Position numbers and translations under genes: made by a program
The notes under the pieces: generated by a model
Database searches by the model: none
Seen by the model: the letters and a program-made list of their open reading frames with translations, nothing else
Told to the model about the DNA's origin: nothing
Part shown: positions 1 through 9,743 of the stretch, in pieces
Numbering within the stretch: position 1 is the stretch's first letter
Layout of the letters: each line of letters begins with the position of its first letter
Assembly (NCBI RefSeq): GCF_000717655.1
Contig: NZ_JNZY01000040.1
Span: forward strand, 1-57,045
Reading direction: 5' to 3'
Length of the DNA: 57,045 nucleotides
Source of the DNA: Streptomyces katrae
GTDB taxonomy: Bacteria > Actinomycetota > Actinomycetes > Streptomycetales > Streptomycetaceae

Positions 1-98
1 TGCAGCAGGTGCAGATCGATGAAGAGGAGGTCGGGCTCGCCCTCGGCGCGCCGGACGACATGGTCGTCCCAGACCTTCTCCGCGAGTGTCCTACCCAT
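1..98 (-). CDS. leuC: 3-isopropylmalate dehydratase large subunit, N-terminal fragment cut by the window edge
   Basis: Only the first 32 codons lie in the window. They begin [13 protein letters not shown] and continue with a [13 protein letters not shown] segment, which matches the highly conserved N-terminus of actinobacterial LeuC. LeuC is an aconitase-family 4Fe-4S enzyme that isomerises 2- and 3-isopropylmalate together with LeuD in leucine synthesis. The ATG at 98 is preceded by a G-run that can serve as a ribosome site. It lies 30 bp downstream of the phosphopantetheinyl transferase stop on the same strand, so co-transcription is possible but not shown. The iron-sulfur cysteines are outside the window. 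Confidence 0.85.
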   Translation of the reverse strand, partial: MGRTLAEKVWDDHVVRRAEGEPDLLFIDLHLL

Positions 99-128
99 CA
101 CGTTCCCCCTGGCTGCTGGTCGTTCCTG

Positions 129-857
129 TCACCTGGCCGACGCTAGGTGAGCCCCTCCCCGAGTCGTCCTTGATCGGTCCTCGACCGCGAAGGCGACGGC
201 GACCGCCGCCGCGTAGCCGTCGGGAACGGACACGTCCCGCACGGTCCAGTCCTGCGGGTGCGCCGCGGGGGTGGGGCCGGTGCCCAGGTAGTCGAGGGTG
301 GTACTGCGCGACAGGCCCGTACCGGTTCCCTTCAGGTACGCCTCCTTCCGGGTCCACGCACGGGTCACCGCGGCGGGCCGCAGGTCCGCGGGGAGGGCGG
401 CCAGCTCGGCCGCCTCGTACGGGTGCAGGACCTCGGCCACCGAGGCGGCGGTCTCCGCTGCCGGGACGCGTTCGATGTCGACGCCCACGGGTTCGGCGGC
501 GATCGCGATCAGGGCGAGGTCGCCGCTGTGGGACAGGGAGAACCGGACGTCGCCACCGCCCGCGACCTCGGGGCGGCCGTGCGGCCCGCCGCAGTCGGCG
601 CAGGGCCGGCGGGTGAACCGTACGGCCTGCGGCGCCAGCCCCAGGCGGGCACCCAGCAGCCGGCGCAGTGCCACGTGCGCGGCCGCGTAGGTCCGCCGGT
701 CCGCCGCATGGCGGAAGGCAGCCAGCCGCTCGAGCTGGCCCCCGTCCAACAGGCCGGGCGCCAGCCGCAACGCCCGGTCCCCGGCCCGCCGACCGTCGAC
801 GAGCCACACGGAAAGGGGTACCGGCGCAGACGCCGGCAACAGGTTCGCTCGGATCAT
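129..857 (-). CDS. 4'-phosphopantetheinyl transferase, Sfp type
   Basis: About 242 residues, normal for the Sfp/Gsp/AcpT family, which transfers phosphopantetheine from coenzyme A to a conserved serine of carrier proteins. Family motifs are visible in order: a basic N-terminal region with RRLLGARLGL, SLSHSG, the metal-binding VGVDIE, and WTRKEAYLKGTG near the C-terminus. The chosen start is the ATG at 857 (MIRANLLP). The frame stays open to about 1160, but that extension is low-complexity, overlaps a likely divergent promoter region and has no family similarity. The gene lies 4.3 kb from the C5N-polyketide cluster on the opposite strand. It may serve its five carrier domains or act on other carrier proteins of the cell. 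Confidence 0.9.
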   Translation of the reverse strand: MIRANLLPASAPVPLSVWLVDGRRAGDRALRLAPGLLDGGQLERLAAFRHAADRRTYAAAHVALRRLLGARLGLAPQAVRFTRRPCADCGGPHGRPEVAGGGDVRFSLSHSGDLALIAIAAEPVGVDIERVPAAETAASVAEVLHPYEAAELAALPADLRPAAVTRAWTRKEAYLKGTGTGLSRSTTLDYLGTGPTPAAHPQDWTVRDVSVPDGYAAAVAVAFAVEDRSRTTRGGAHLASAR

Positions 858-1051
858 GCGCCGAAGCCAAACCCCTCCCGTCCCCGAACCGTCCTCATGG
901 GCCGGGCCGCCCCGGGCCTGTGGCTGACCACCGTCGGCCAGGGGCCCTCGGAGCCGCGTGCCGCAGAAGTGTGGGCCTTCACGAGGATCTCGCTCGGGTA
1001 CTGCTGGTCCCCGGCGGCCTGGACGTCCCTGGACGAAAACTGGGCGATGGC

Positions 1052-1069
1052 CTCCCCCGATCGGGGGAG
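1052..1069. promoter_or_regulatory. 18-bp perfect palindrome in a divergent intergenic region
   Basis: CTCCCCCGATCGGGGGAG is a perfect dyad in the 295 bp between the phosphopantetheinyl transferase (leftward) and the DUF4190 gene (rightward). It has no T-tract, and its place between divergent starts fits an operator better than a terminator. No cognate regulator is identifiable. Confidence 0.35.
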
Positions 1070-1152
1070 CACCTTCTCCCGCCTTCCCGCGATGCGCATC
1101 CGCCGCCCCGGAAGCAAGGATCGTGCCCTGAACAGCTGACCGGAGGCGTTGG

Positions 1153-1509
1153 ATGAACACGCAAGGAACAGAGATGCCGCCGCATCACACGGCATCGAAC
1201 AACGGCCTGGCCGGGGCGGCCGTGCTGCTCGGGGTCATCGGCGTGAGCACGTCGGTCTTCTTCATCGGCGGCCTGTTCGGCGGCATCGGCCTGATCCTGG
1301 GCATCGTCGCCCTGACGACGGCCAAGCGGACCGGTATCGGCCGGGGCAAGGCCCTCACCGGCGTGGCGACGTCGGCCGTCGCGATCGTGGTGTCCGTCCT
1401 GGCCGCCGTCTTCTTCGTCTGGTACGCCGACAAGACGCAGGAGTGCTACCGGCCCGACAGCTTCCGGCAGTACGAGCAGTGCGTCCACCAGCAGCTCACC
1501 GGGAAGTGA
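1153..1509 (+). CDS. Small DUF4190-type membrane protein
   Basis: 118 residues. A short hydrophilic N-terminus rich in His and Asn is followed by two long hydrophobic segments, about residues 18-52 and 63-92, separated by a basic loop (TAKRTGIGRGKA). This is the usual layout of DUF4190 proteins. A short C-terminal tail contains two cysteines (ECYRPDS and EQCVHQ) and probably faces outside. The ATG at 1153 has a GGAGG site 6 bp upstream. The family has no assigned biochemical function. The gene stands alone between two leftward genes and shows no obvious link to the polyketide cluster. Confidence 0.75.
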   Translation: MNTQGTEMPPHHTASNNGLAGAAVLLGVIGVSTSVFFIGGLFGGIGLILGIVALTTAKRTGIGRGKALTGVATSAVAIVVSVLAAVFFVWYADKTQECYRPDSFRQYEQCVHQQLTGK

Positions 1510-1592
1510 CGGGCGGCGCCTCGGCCGAGTACCGCCGGTCCTTTGGGCCGACGCCGGACAAGGCCGTGCCGAGGGCTGGCGGGCGGCGAGGG

Positions 1593-3779
<2,187 letters not shown>

Positions 3780-3858
3780 TTACCGGCTGACCTCAAGGGG
3801 GTTATCGTCGTCCGGTCGCGGACGGCAACCGGTCGTCCGTTCAATCCAGGGGACCACC

Positions 3859-4200
3859 ATGACTGATCTGAACTCGCTGCGGGCAAGCCTTGCGTCAGGT
3901 GAGCACGAGTTCGCCGACACCTTGGCCTTCATCGCCGCGCATTACGAGTATCAGCCGCAGACGTTCCGCAACGGGGAACTGGAAAATGCCGCGGGTGAGA
4001 ACGAGGGTTCCTGCAAGACGCTGGGACTGGCCCTGCTGGAAGGGCTGAGCGGCCAAGAGGCGCTGCTGGCATTCGGTGAGCACTATCGCAGTGTGCTGGC
4101 GACGCCGAACGGCACTGATCACGCCAACATTCGCAACCTCATGGCCCATGGCCTGGAAGGGGTGAGCTTCGCCGGGCAACCGCTGGCCCGCAAGAGCTGA
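3859..4200 (+). CDS. HopJ type III effector-family protein
   Basis: 113 residues, the usual size of a stand-alone HopJ-domain protein. Characteristic features are an N-terminal FADTLAFIAAHYEYQPQ segment, FRNGELENAAGENEGSCKT, and LAFGEHYRSVLATPNGTDH followed by NIRNLM. The family is named after a plant-pathogen effector but is widespread in free-living bacteria that lack type III secretion, so the name should not be read as virulence. No signal peptide or membrane segment is visible, so it is probably cytoplasmic. The start at 3859 has an AGGGGA site 6 bp upstream. Molecular function is unknown. It diverges from the DNA ligase gene, whose start is about 215 bp away. Confidence 0.85.
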   Translation: MTDLNSLRASLASGEHEFADTLAFIAAHYEYQPQTFRNGELENAAGENEGSCKTLGLALLEGLSGQEALLAFGEHYRSVLATPNGTDHANIRNLMAHGLEGVSFAGQPLARKS

Positions 4201-4501
4201 ACAGCAAAATCCGGGCGGGCACCAAAGGCCGGCAACGTCCGCTGCTGGACTGTGGGACGGCGCGGTTCGAGGACGTGGCTGCGGTGCGGCCACTTCGCCA
4301 ACACCGTCGGGTGACGTGTAGCGCAGCGCTACTGCCGTGATCCTCGTTTCCCAACTGACCATAGAAGCCCCGGCTTCGGCCTGCCGGGCGCGCCGCTGCG
4401 CGCGGACGCCAGTGCCAGACCTGTCCGGGCCCGGCGGCCCTGCCCCGGGCAGGACCGGCAACGGCGACTTCAGTACCTGTCCGAACCCAGTCTGGACCCG
4501 G
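4201..4501. other. Intergenic, no gene seen
   Basis: About 300 bp between two convergent genes. Open frames here are low-complexity and lack ribosome sites. No clear hairpin terminator was found. Confidence 0.5.
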
Positions 4502-4933
4502 TCACCAGCACGACCGTGGATCTTGTACGTGCTCCGGCGAGTGCCGGTCCTCTCCCCTGCCCAGGCCGGTCCGGACCAGGAAGCCGGGGTCGGCGTCCCA
4601 CGGCGGGGCAGCGATGTGCACCCGCTGGGTGCCGGGGATGCCCACCTCGACGAGGACTCCGCCGCGGAACATCCACAGACCGAACAGGTCGTCGTCCTCG
4701 TCGTGCAGCATGACCTGCACGCAGGCGGGCTCGTTCCACGGCAGCGACTCCAAGTCCTTGAGCACGCCGCGGCGCCGGTTCCACCGCTCGAACTCGATGT
4801 GCCAGCCCCCTACGAACCAGGGGATCTGCACGAAGCAGCCTTGCCAGGTGCGGGCCTCGTCCGGCCGTGTCAGCGGCTCCATCACCTCATCCTCGTACCG
4901 CGCCAACACGATGACCTGCGCCATTCTGCTCAT
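4502..4933 (-). CDS. Hypothetical protein
   Basis: 143 residues, not recognised. It is aromatic-rich and acidic in the middle (WFVGGWHIEFERWNRR, MLHDEDDDLFGLW), with balanced composition and no signal peptide or membrane helix, so it looks like a folded cytoplasmic protein. ATGs at 4933 and 4924 are both possible; a GGGGG run lies 1 or 10 bp upstream of them respectively, and the second gives better spacing. It is transcribed away from the biosynthetic cluster and shares its upstream region with the first cluster gene. Confidence 0.6.
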   Translation of the reverse strand: MSRMAQVIVLARYEDEVMEPLTRPDEARTWQGCFVQIPWFVGGWHIEFERWNRRRGVLKDLESLPWNEPACVQVMLHDEDDDLFGLWMFRGGVLVEVGIPGTQRVHIAAPPWDADPGFLVRTGLGRGEDRHSPEHVQDPRSCW

Positions 4934-5117
4934 GCCCCCATGTCACACCGGGCCGGGTACAGAGCGCAATCGGGTTGGGACCCCGGAGCCAGATGGTGAC
5001 GGCTGCGGCGCGCTCACCGGCCCGTGCACCGAACGGCTACCCAGATCGTGACGCCTTCCGACACCCCGTTGTAGCCAGTCGAACGATCTACCGCTTCCTT
5101 CAATTGTGCGGCGAAGA

Positions 5118-5150
5118 TTGAACCGCCCAATTAGATAACGTCGTTATAGT
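5118..5150 (+). promoter_or_regulatory. Putative cluster promoter with a 13-bp inverted repeat
   Basis: This short AT-rich stretch directly precedes the first biosynthetic gene. It contains TTGAAC (5118-5123), TATAGT (5145-5150) and the dyad ATAACG-T-CGTTAT (5135-5147). The spacing between the two hexamers is 21 bp, longer than ideal, so the promoter assignment is weak. The dyad overlaps the presumed -10 region, where a repressor or activator could act. An AAAGGAAG ribosome site follows at 5161-5168. Confidence 0.4.
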
Positions 5151-5172
5151 TGGCGAAATCAAAGGAAGTCCC

Positions 5173-6756
5173 ATGAGCCTGCCCGAGCCTTGGTGGCGTG
5201 CAAGTCAAAGTTATGTCTCGGAGATCCTCTCACTGTTCGCAGCCGCGCCCGATCGAGATGTCATGCATTGGCGTGGCGAATCCTTCTCCGGTGGCGACCT
5301 GATTCGGTCCGTGACTGAAACGTTTCTTGCGCTACGCAACCGCGGAGTGGGCAAGGGAGATGTGGTAGCGGTCCTGGTCGCACCCAACAGCCCTGAGACG
5401 CTCACCGTGCGGTACGCGACGCACCTGCTCGGCGGCGGCGTGTGCTATTTGCGGACCACCAACCCTGGTACCAGGGCAACGGTCCTCCCGCTGGATCACC
5501 AGATCCAGATCCTGCGTGAGACCGAAGCCGTGACCATCTATGCCGATGCCGAAGGTTCGGAGCGCGCGGCAGAGCTTGCTGATGGTAGTGGGATCCCGGT
5601 GACGCGACTTCAGCACGGGGAAGGCGATGAGGCCGGCCGGGCCGATGTCGCCGATACCCCGGACGCCGTTTCATGGGACCCGAATGCGCTGGCCTTCATC
5701 AACTTCACGAGTGGCAGCACGGGACGGCCCAAGGGAATCCGGTTGTCGGGCCGCGCGTGGGAAGCCACCGTGCGTGCATGGATGGATGTCGGTCGTGAGT
5801 ACGACTGTGCGTCGATCCTGATATCGACCCCTCTGAGCCATGGCGTCGCCCCGATGGCAGACGCGGTCTTCGCCATGGGCGGAGCGCTCTATGCCCATGA
5901 GGCCTTCGATGCCGAGAAGTTCGTGGACACCGTCTCCGCGGAAAAGGAGATCTCTTGGACGTTCATGGCGACGAATCACGTGTTCCACGTCCTCGATCAT
6001 TTGCTTGAGCGAGGAATCGGCGACCGGGATGCCTTGGAAGCCGCGGGTCTTTCTTCGCTGAAGCGGATCGTCTACGGCGGCAGCCCCGCGGCGCCCGCCA
6101 GAATTGCACAGGCTTTTCGGATCTTCGGCCCCGCTCTGGCGCAGGGTTATGCCGCGAGTGAGTGTGGTCGGATCACGATCCTGACGCCTGAGGAGCACGG
6201 CGACCCGGATCTCGCGGCCACTGTCGGCCGGCCCTTCCCCGGGGTGGAACTTGCTGTCTGCAACTCGGATTCGGGTGCGCAACTGGCGGTCGGGGAAGTC
6301 GGTGAGGTTCGCGTCCGCTCGCCTCAGATGATGGACGCCTATAACGGCGAACCGGAACTGACTGAACGAGTTCTCCGTGACGGATGGTATTTCACCGGAG
6401 ATATCGGTCGTCTCGACGAGCGAGGCTATCTGACTCTCCTGGGCCGGGTGGCCCACGTCATCAAGGTCGGTGGCGTCAAGGTTCATCCCATCGTTCTCGA
6501 GGCGGAAATCCTTGCCCACCCGGGTGTCCGGCACGCCGCCGTCTACGGCGTGCAGGACGAGGACGGAAGCGAGCACATCCACGCCGCGATCGAATGCGAT
6601 CCGGCCGAGGTGGTCGAAGTGGAGAACATCCGCGCGAGCATTGCCGAGAAGCTGTCCCCGATTCACGTGCCCGAGAAGATACATGTCTTGAGCGCACTGC
6701 CGATGAATAACAACGGAAAGCCCGACAAGGTGCTCCTGAAGTCGCAGTATTCCTAG
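5173..6756 (+). CDS. ANL-superfamily adenylating enzyme, probable C5N amide synthetase
   Basis: 527 residues. ANL motifs are present: the P-loop TSGSTGRPKG (from about residue 179), YAASECG in place of the common YGxTE, YFTGDIGRLDERGYL, and a C-terminal NNNGKPDK with the catalytic lysine at about 516. Adjacent ALA synthase and acyl-CoA ligase genes complete the three-gene C5N set known from moenomycin and asukamycin. In those systems one ANL enzyme makes ALA-CoA and the other joins the C5N amine to a carboxylic acid. I assign the amide-forming role to this one because its motifs diverge most from ordinary acyl-CoA ligases. Its substrate would then be the polyenoic acid released by the PKS2 thioesterase. 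The 5' region is less GC-rich than the PKS genes. It has a good AAAGGAAG ribosome site and is the first gene of the cluster. Confidence 0.85.
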   Translation: MSLPEPWWRASQSYVSEILSLFAAAPDRDVMHWRGESFSGGDLIRSVTETFLALRNRGVGKGDVVAVLVAPNSPETLTVRYATHLLGGGVCYLRTTNPGTRATVLPLDHQIQILRETEAVTIYADAEGSERAAELADGSGIPVTRLQHGEGDEAGRADVADTPDAVSWDPNALAFINFTSGSTGRPKGIRLSGRAWEATVRAWMDVGREYDCASILISTPLSHGVAPMADAVFAMGGALYAHEAFDAEKFVDTVSAEKEISWTFMATNHVFHVLDHLLERGIGDRDALEAAGLSSLKRIVYGGSPAAPARIAQAFRIFGPALAQGYAASECGRITILTPEEHGDPDLAATVGRPFPGVELAVCNSDSGAQLAVGEVGEVRVRSPQMMDAYNGEPELTERVLRDGWYFTGDIGRLDERGYLTLLGRVAHVIKVGGVKVHPIVLEAEILAHPGVRHAAVYGVQDEDGSEHIHAAIECDPAEVVEVENIRASIAEKLSPIHVPEKIHVLSALPMNNNGKPDKVLLKSQYS

Positions 6757-6811
6757 CGCAGACCTTTCGGTTCGCAGGTCAATCCAACCGCTACGTCGAG
6801 AAGGCGAGTGA

Positions 6812-8098
6812 ATGAACGTTCACCTGGCATCATACCTGAGTGGGAACACCGCTGACGATCTTGCTGAAAGCAAGCGCGAGTTCCTGGAGATAGGCCGCCG
6901 TTCCGGCCATTACCCCATGGCCAGTGCACGGCGCGATGGGGTGGATTCGGAAGTAAGCGTCTGGTGCAGCAACGACTATCTGGGAATGGGTCAGAACCGC
7001 CAGATCGTCGAGGCCATGCACGCCGCGATCGATGCCCATGGCGTAGGCTCCGGCGGTTCCCGGAACATCGGTGGAACCAACCACTACCATGTCCTTCTCG
7101 AAAACGAGCTGGCGGATCTGCACGGCAAGGAATCCGCTCTCCTCTTCACGTCGGGATACACGGCCAACGAGGGGTCCCTCTCCGTGCTGGCGGGGCTCCC
7201 GCAGGACACCATCGTATTTTCCGACGCGAAGAACCACGCCTCGATCATCGACGGTCTGCGGCACAGTGGCGCGAAGAAGCACGTCTTCAGGCACAATGAC
7301 GTCGCCCACCTGGAAGAATTGATCGCGGCCGCTCCCGCGGACGCCCCGAAGCTCATCGTCGTGGAATCGGTCTATTCCATGTCGGGCAACGTTGCGCCGC
7401 TCGCCGAGATTGCCGACATTGCGGACAAGTACGGTGCCACGACCTTCATCGACGAGGTCCACGCGGTCGGCATGTACGGCCCGCAGGGCGCCGGCATCGC
7501 CGCGCGGGAAGGCATCGCCGATCGCTTCACGGTGGTGATGGGCACCCTGGCGAAGGGTTACGGAACGGTCGGCGGGTACATTGCGGGACCGGCGGCCCTC
7601 GTGGACGCGGTGCGGACCTTCTCGCGCTCGTTCGTCTTCACCACCTCGCTTCCGCCCGCGGTCGCGGCCGGTGCGCTGGCGTCGGTTCAGTACCTGCGGT
7701 CCTCCGATGTCGAGCGAAAGCTCCTCTCGGAGAATGCGCAGCTTCTGCACAGCCTGCTGATCTCGGCCGACATCCCGTTCATTTCGACGGACTCCCACAT
7801 CGTTGCGGCCTTCGTCGGTGATGACGACCTGTGCAAGCGGGCGTCCCAGCTGCTGTTCGAGCGGCACGGGATCTACGTCCAGTCCATCAACGCCCCCAGC
7901 GTGCCCGCGGGCGAGGAGATCCTGAGGATCGCTCCGTCCGCCGTGCACGACCAGAAGGACGTCGAGAACTTCGCCGACGCCCTTCATGGAATCTGGAAGG
8001 AATTGGACATCCCGACCGCCAGTGCCCGGGACTGGTCCACGTCCGAGCTCCGTGGTGGCGGCGCCCGCACCGCCGCGAAAGACGGACAGCTGTCGTAA
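6812..8098 (+). CDS. 5-aminolevulinate synthase (C5N-pathway type)
   Basis: 428 residues, PLP-dependent alpha-oxoamine synthase. Visible motifs are [35 protein letters not shown], the cofactor-contacting [10 protein letters not shown] (Asp at about 214) and the PLP lysine in TLAKGYG at residue 248. It condenses glycine with succinyl-CoA to 5-aminolevulinate. Streptomyces make haem precursors by the glutamate (C5) route, so a dedicated ALA synthase there is a strong marker of C5N biosynthesis, where the family is also reported to catalyse cyclisation of ALA-CoA. It starts 55 bp after the amide-synthetase-like gene. Its TAA stop overlaps the ATG of the next gene (TAATG), implying translational coupling. 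The last 25 or so residues are Gly/Ala/Ser-rich and probably disordered. Confidence 0.95.
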   Translation: MNVHLASYLSGNTADDLAESKREFLEIGRRSGHYPMASARRDGVDSEVSVWCSNDYLGMGQNRQIVEAMHAAIDAHGVGSGGSRNIGGTNHYHVLLENELADLHGKESALLFTSGYTANEGSLSVLAGLPQDTIVFSDAKNHASIIDGLRHSGAKKHVFRHNDVAHLEELIAAAPADAPKLIVVESVYSMSGNVAPLAEIADIADKYGATTFIDEVHAVGMYGPQGAGIAAREGIADRFTVVMGTLAKGYGTVGGYIAGPAALVDAVRTFSRSFVFTTSLPPAVAAGALASVQYLRSSDVERKLLSENAQLLHSLLISADIPFISTDSHIVAAFVGDDDLCKRASQLLFERHGIYVQSINAPSVPAGEEILRIAPSAVHDQKDVENFADALHGIWKELDIPTASARDWSTSELRGGGARTAAKDGQLS

Positions 8099-9639
8099 TG
8101 ACCATGTCAGTTGCCGGCGTGCTGGCCGACACGGCGGCGCGGCGACCCGAACACTCGGCCGTGATCTACGAGTCCGAGCATTTCACCTACGGGTGGCTGT
8201 GGGAACAGGCACGTCGCTACGCCTCCGTGCTGCGGGCGAACGGGGTACGGCCAGGAGACCGGGTCGCCATGCTCCTGGTCGACACCCCGCAGTTCCCCGC
8301 CGTGTACTTCGGCGTGCTGGCGGCCGGCGCCGTCGCGGTCCCGCTGAACGTCATGTCGACGGCGTCGGAGATCGATCACGTACTGACCGATGCCGAAGCC
8401 CGTTTCCTGGTGTGCGCCGCCTCCTTGCTCGCCCGGGCGAGAGAGGCGGCGGAGCCGCTGGGCACGGTGCTCCTCACGGTCGGTCCGGGCCCCGCGGGCA
8501 CGGTCGACCTGGAGGACGCGGCACAGGACACGGCGCCGATCGACGATTGCGCGGTGCGGGAACCCGACGACGTCGCGGTCGTGTTCTACACGTCCGGTAC
8601 GACGGGTGAGCCGAAAGGTGTGATGCTCACCCACCGGAACATTCTGTACAACGTCGAGAGGATGGTCGCCACTCCGTACATGTTCCGGAGCGACGACGTA
8701 CTGCTCGGGTGTCTTCCGCTGTCGCACGGCTTCGGTCAGATCTGCGGCATGCTGACCGGCTTCCGCGCCGGTATATCCATCGTCATGATGCCGAGGTTCT
8801 CCGGACGGGAGGCCCTCGCGTTGATGACGGAACACCGGTGCACGGTGTTCATGGGCGTGCCGACCATGTATTTCAAGTTGCTCGACGCGGTGGCCCAGGG
8901 AGAGCCGGTTCCTCGGCTCGACCGCGTGTACAGCGGGGGATCGGCGCTTCCGGTCAAGACCCTCGAGGATGTCCGAAGCACGTTCGGATGTCCGGTGTAC
9001 GAGGGCTACGGGATGACCGAGACCTCCTGCAGCGTTGCCTACCACTACCCCGGCCTGACTTTTCGATCCGGAACGGTCGGTGTTCCGATCACCGGCATCA
9101 CTGTCGGTATAGCTCGGCCGAATGCCGACAGGATCGATCTCCTGCCCGTCGGTGAGGTGGGCGAGATCGTGGTGCGCGGTCCGAATGTCATGGCCGGATA
9201 TCTGGGTCGCCCGGATATCACCGCCGAGGTTCTGATCGACGGCTGGTTCCTTACCGGTGATCTCGGCAGGCTGGACGGCGACGGCTACCTTTCGGTCGTG
9301 GGCCGTAAGAAGGACTTGATTCTGCGCGGTGGCTACAACGTCTATCCGCGCGAAATCGAGGAGACCCTCCTCGGGCACCCGGACGTGGCGCAGGTGGCGG
9401 TGATCGGTGTTCCGCACCCCGTGCTGGGTGAGGAAGTCTGGGCGATTGTCGTTCCCGCCCGGCCGGAGGACGTCACCCTTGGATCGGACGAAGAGCTCAT
9501 CGAATGGGGCAAACAGCGTTTCGCCGCATATAAGTACCCCCGTCGAGTCGAGTTCACCGAGGCTCTCCCGTTGGGGTCCAGCGGAAAAGTTCTCAAGCGG
9601 GTGCTCGTCTCGCAATACGAGTCGACCACCGGCTCGTAG
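8098..9639 (+). CDS. Acyl-CoA ligase, probable ALA-CoA ligase of the C5N pathway
   Basis: 513 residues with complete acyl-CoA synthetase motifs: YTSGTTGEPKGVMLTH (from about residue 164), PLSHGFGQICGM, YEGYGMTETS, LTGDLGRLDGDGY, GRKKDLILRGGYN and the C-terminal SSGKVLKR (catalytic lysine at about 497). By analogy with moenomycin and asukamycin, this class of enzyme activates 5-aminolevulinate as its CoA thioester, which then closes to 2-amino-3-hydroxycyclopent-2-enone. The ATG at 8098 overlaps the ALA synthase stop, which decides the start. An alternative is activation of a fatty-acid-like starter, but the KSQ loading module downstream makes that unnecessary. Confidence 0.88.
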   Translation: MTMSVAGVLADTAARRPEHSAVIYESEHFTYGWLWEQARRYASVLRANGVRPGDRVAMLLVDTPQFPAVYFGVLAAGAVAVPLNVMSTASEIDHVLTDAEARFLVCAASLLARAREAAEPLGTVLLTVGPGPAGTVDLEDAAQDTAPIDDCAVREPDDVAVVFYTSGTTGEPKGVMLTHRNILYNVERMVATPYMFRSDDVLLGCLPLSHGFGQICGMLTGFRAGISIVMMPRFSGREALALMTEHRCTVFMGVPTMYFKLLDAVAQGEPVPRLDRVYSGGSALPVKTLEDVRSTFGCPVYEGYGMTETSCSVAYHYPGLTFRSGTVGVPITGITVGIARPNADRIDLLPVGEVGEIVVRGPNVMAGYLGRPDITAEVLIDGWFLTGDLGRLDGDGYLSVVGRKKDLILRGGYNVYPREIEETLLGHPDVAQVAVIGVPHPVLGEEVWAIVVPARPEDVTLGSDEELIEWGKQRFAAYKYPRRVEFTEALPLGSSGKVLKRVLVSQYESTTGS

Positions 9640-9667
9640 CTGCAAACGAAACAGAATCACACGGGCA

Positions 9668-9696
9668 TAGCACCCGCGGCACCGCTGCGGGTGCTA
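9668..9696 (+). terminator. Hairpin between the C5N cassette and PKS1
   Basis: TAGCACCCGC (9668-9677) pairs perfectly with GCGGGTGCTA (9687-9696) around a 9-nt loop. It lies 28 bp after the ligase stop and 47 bp before the PKS1 start. There is no U-tract, as is common for Streptomyces terminators. It could fully or partly separate expression of the cassette and the PKS genes. Confidence 0.5.
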
Positions 9697-9743
9697 CGCC
9701 TCCGCTCAGGCATCGTACGTAACAATAGGTAGGGCGACCGACC

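Noticed and set aside
858..1160. N-terminal extension of the phosphopantetheinyl transferase
   Set aside because: The frame is open to 1160, but the extension has no family similarity, crosses the divergent intergenic region and overlaps the DUF4190 start.
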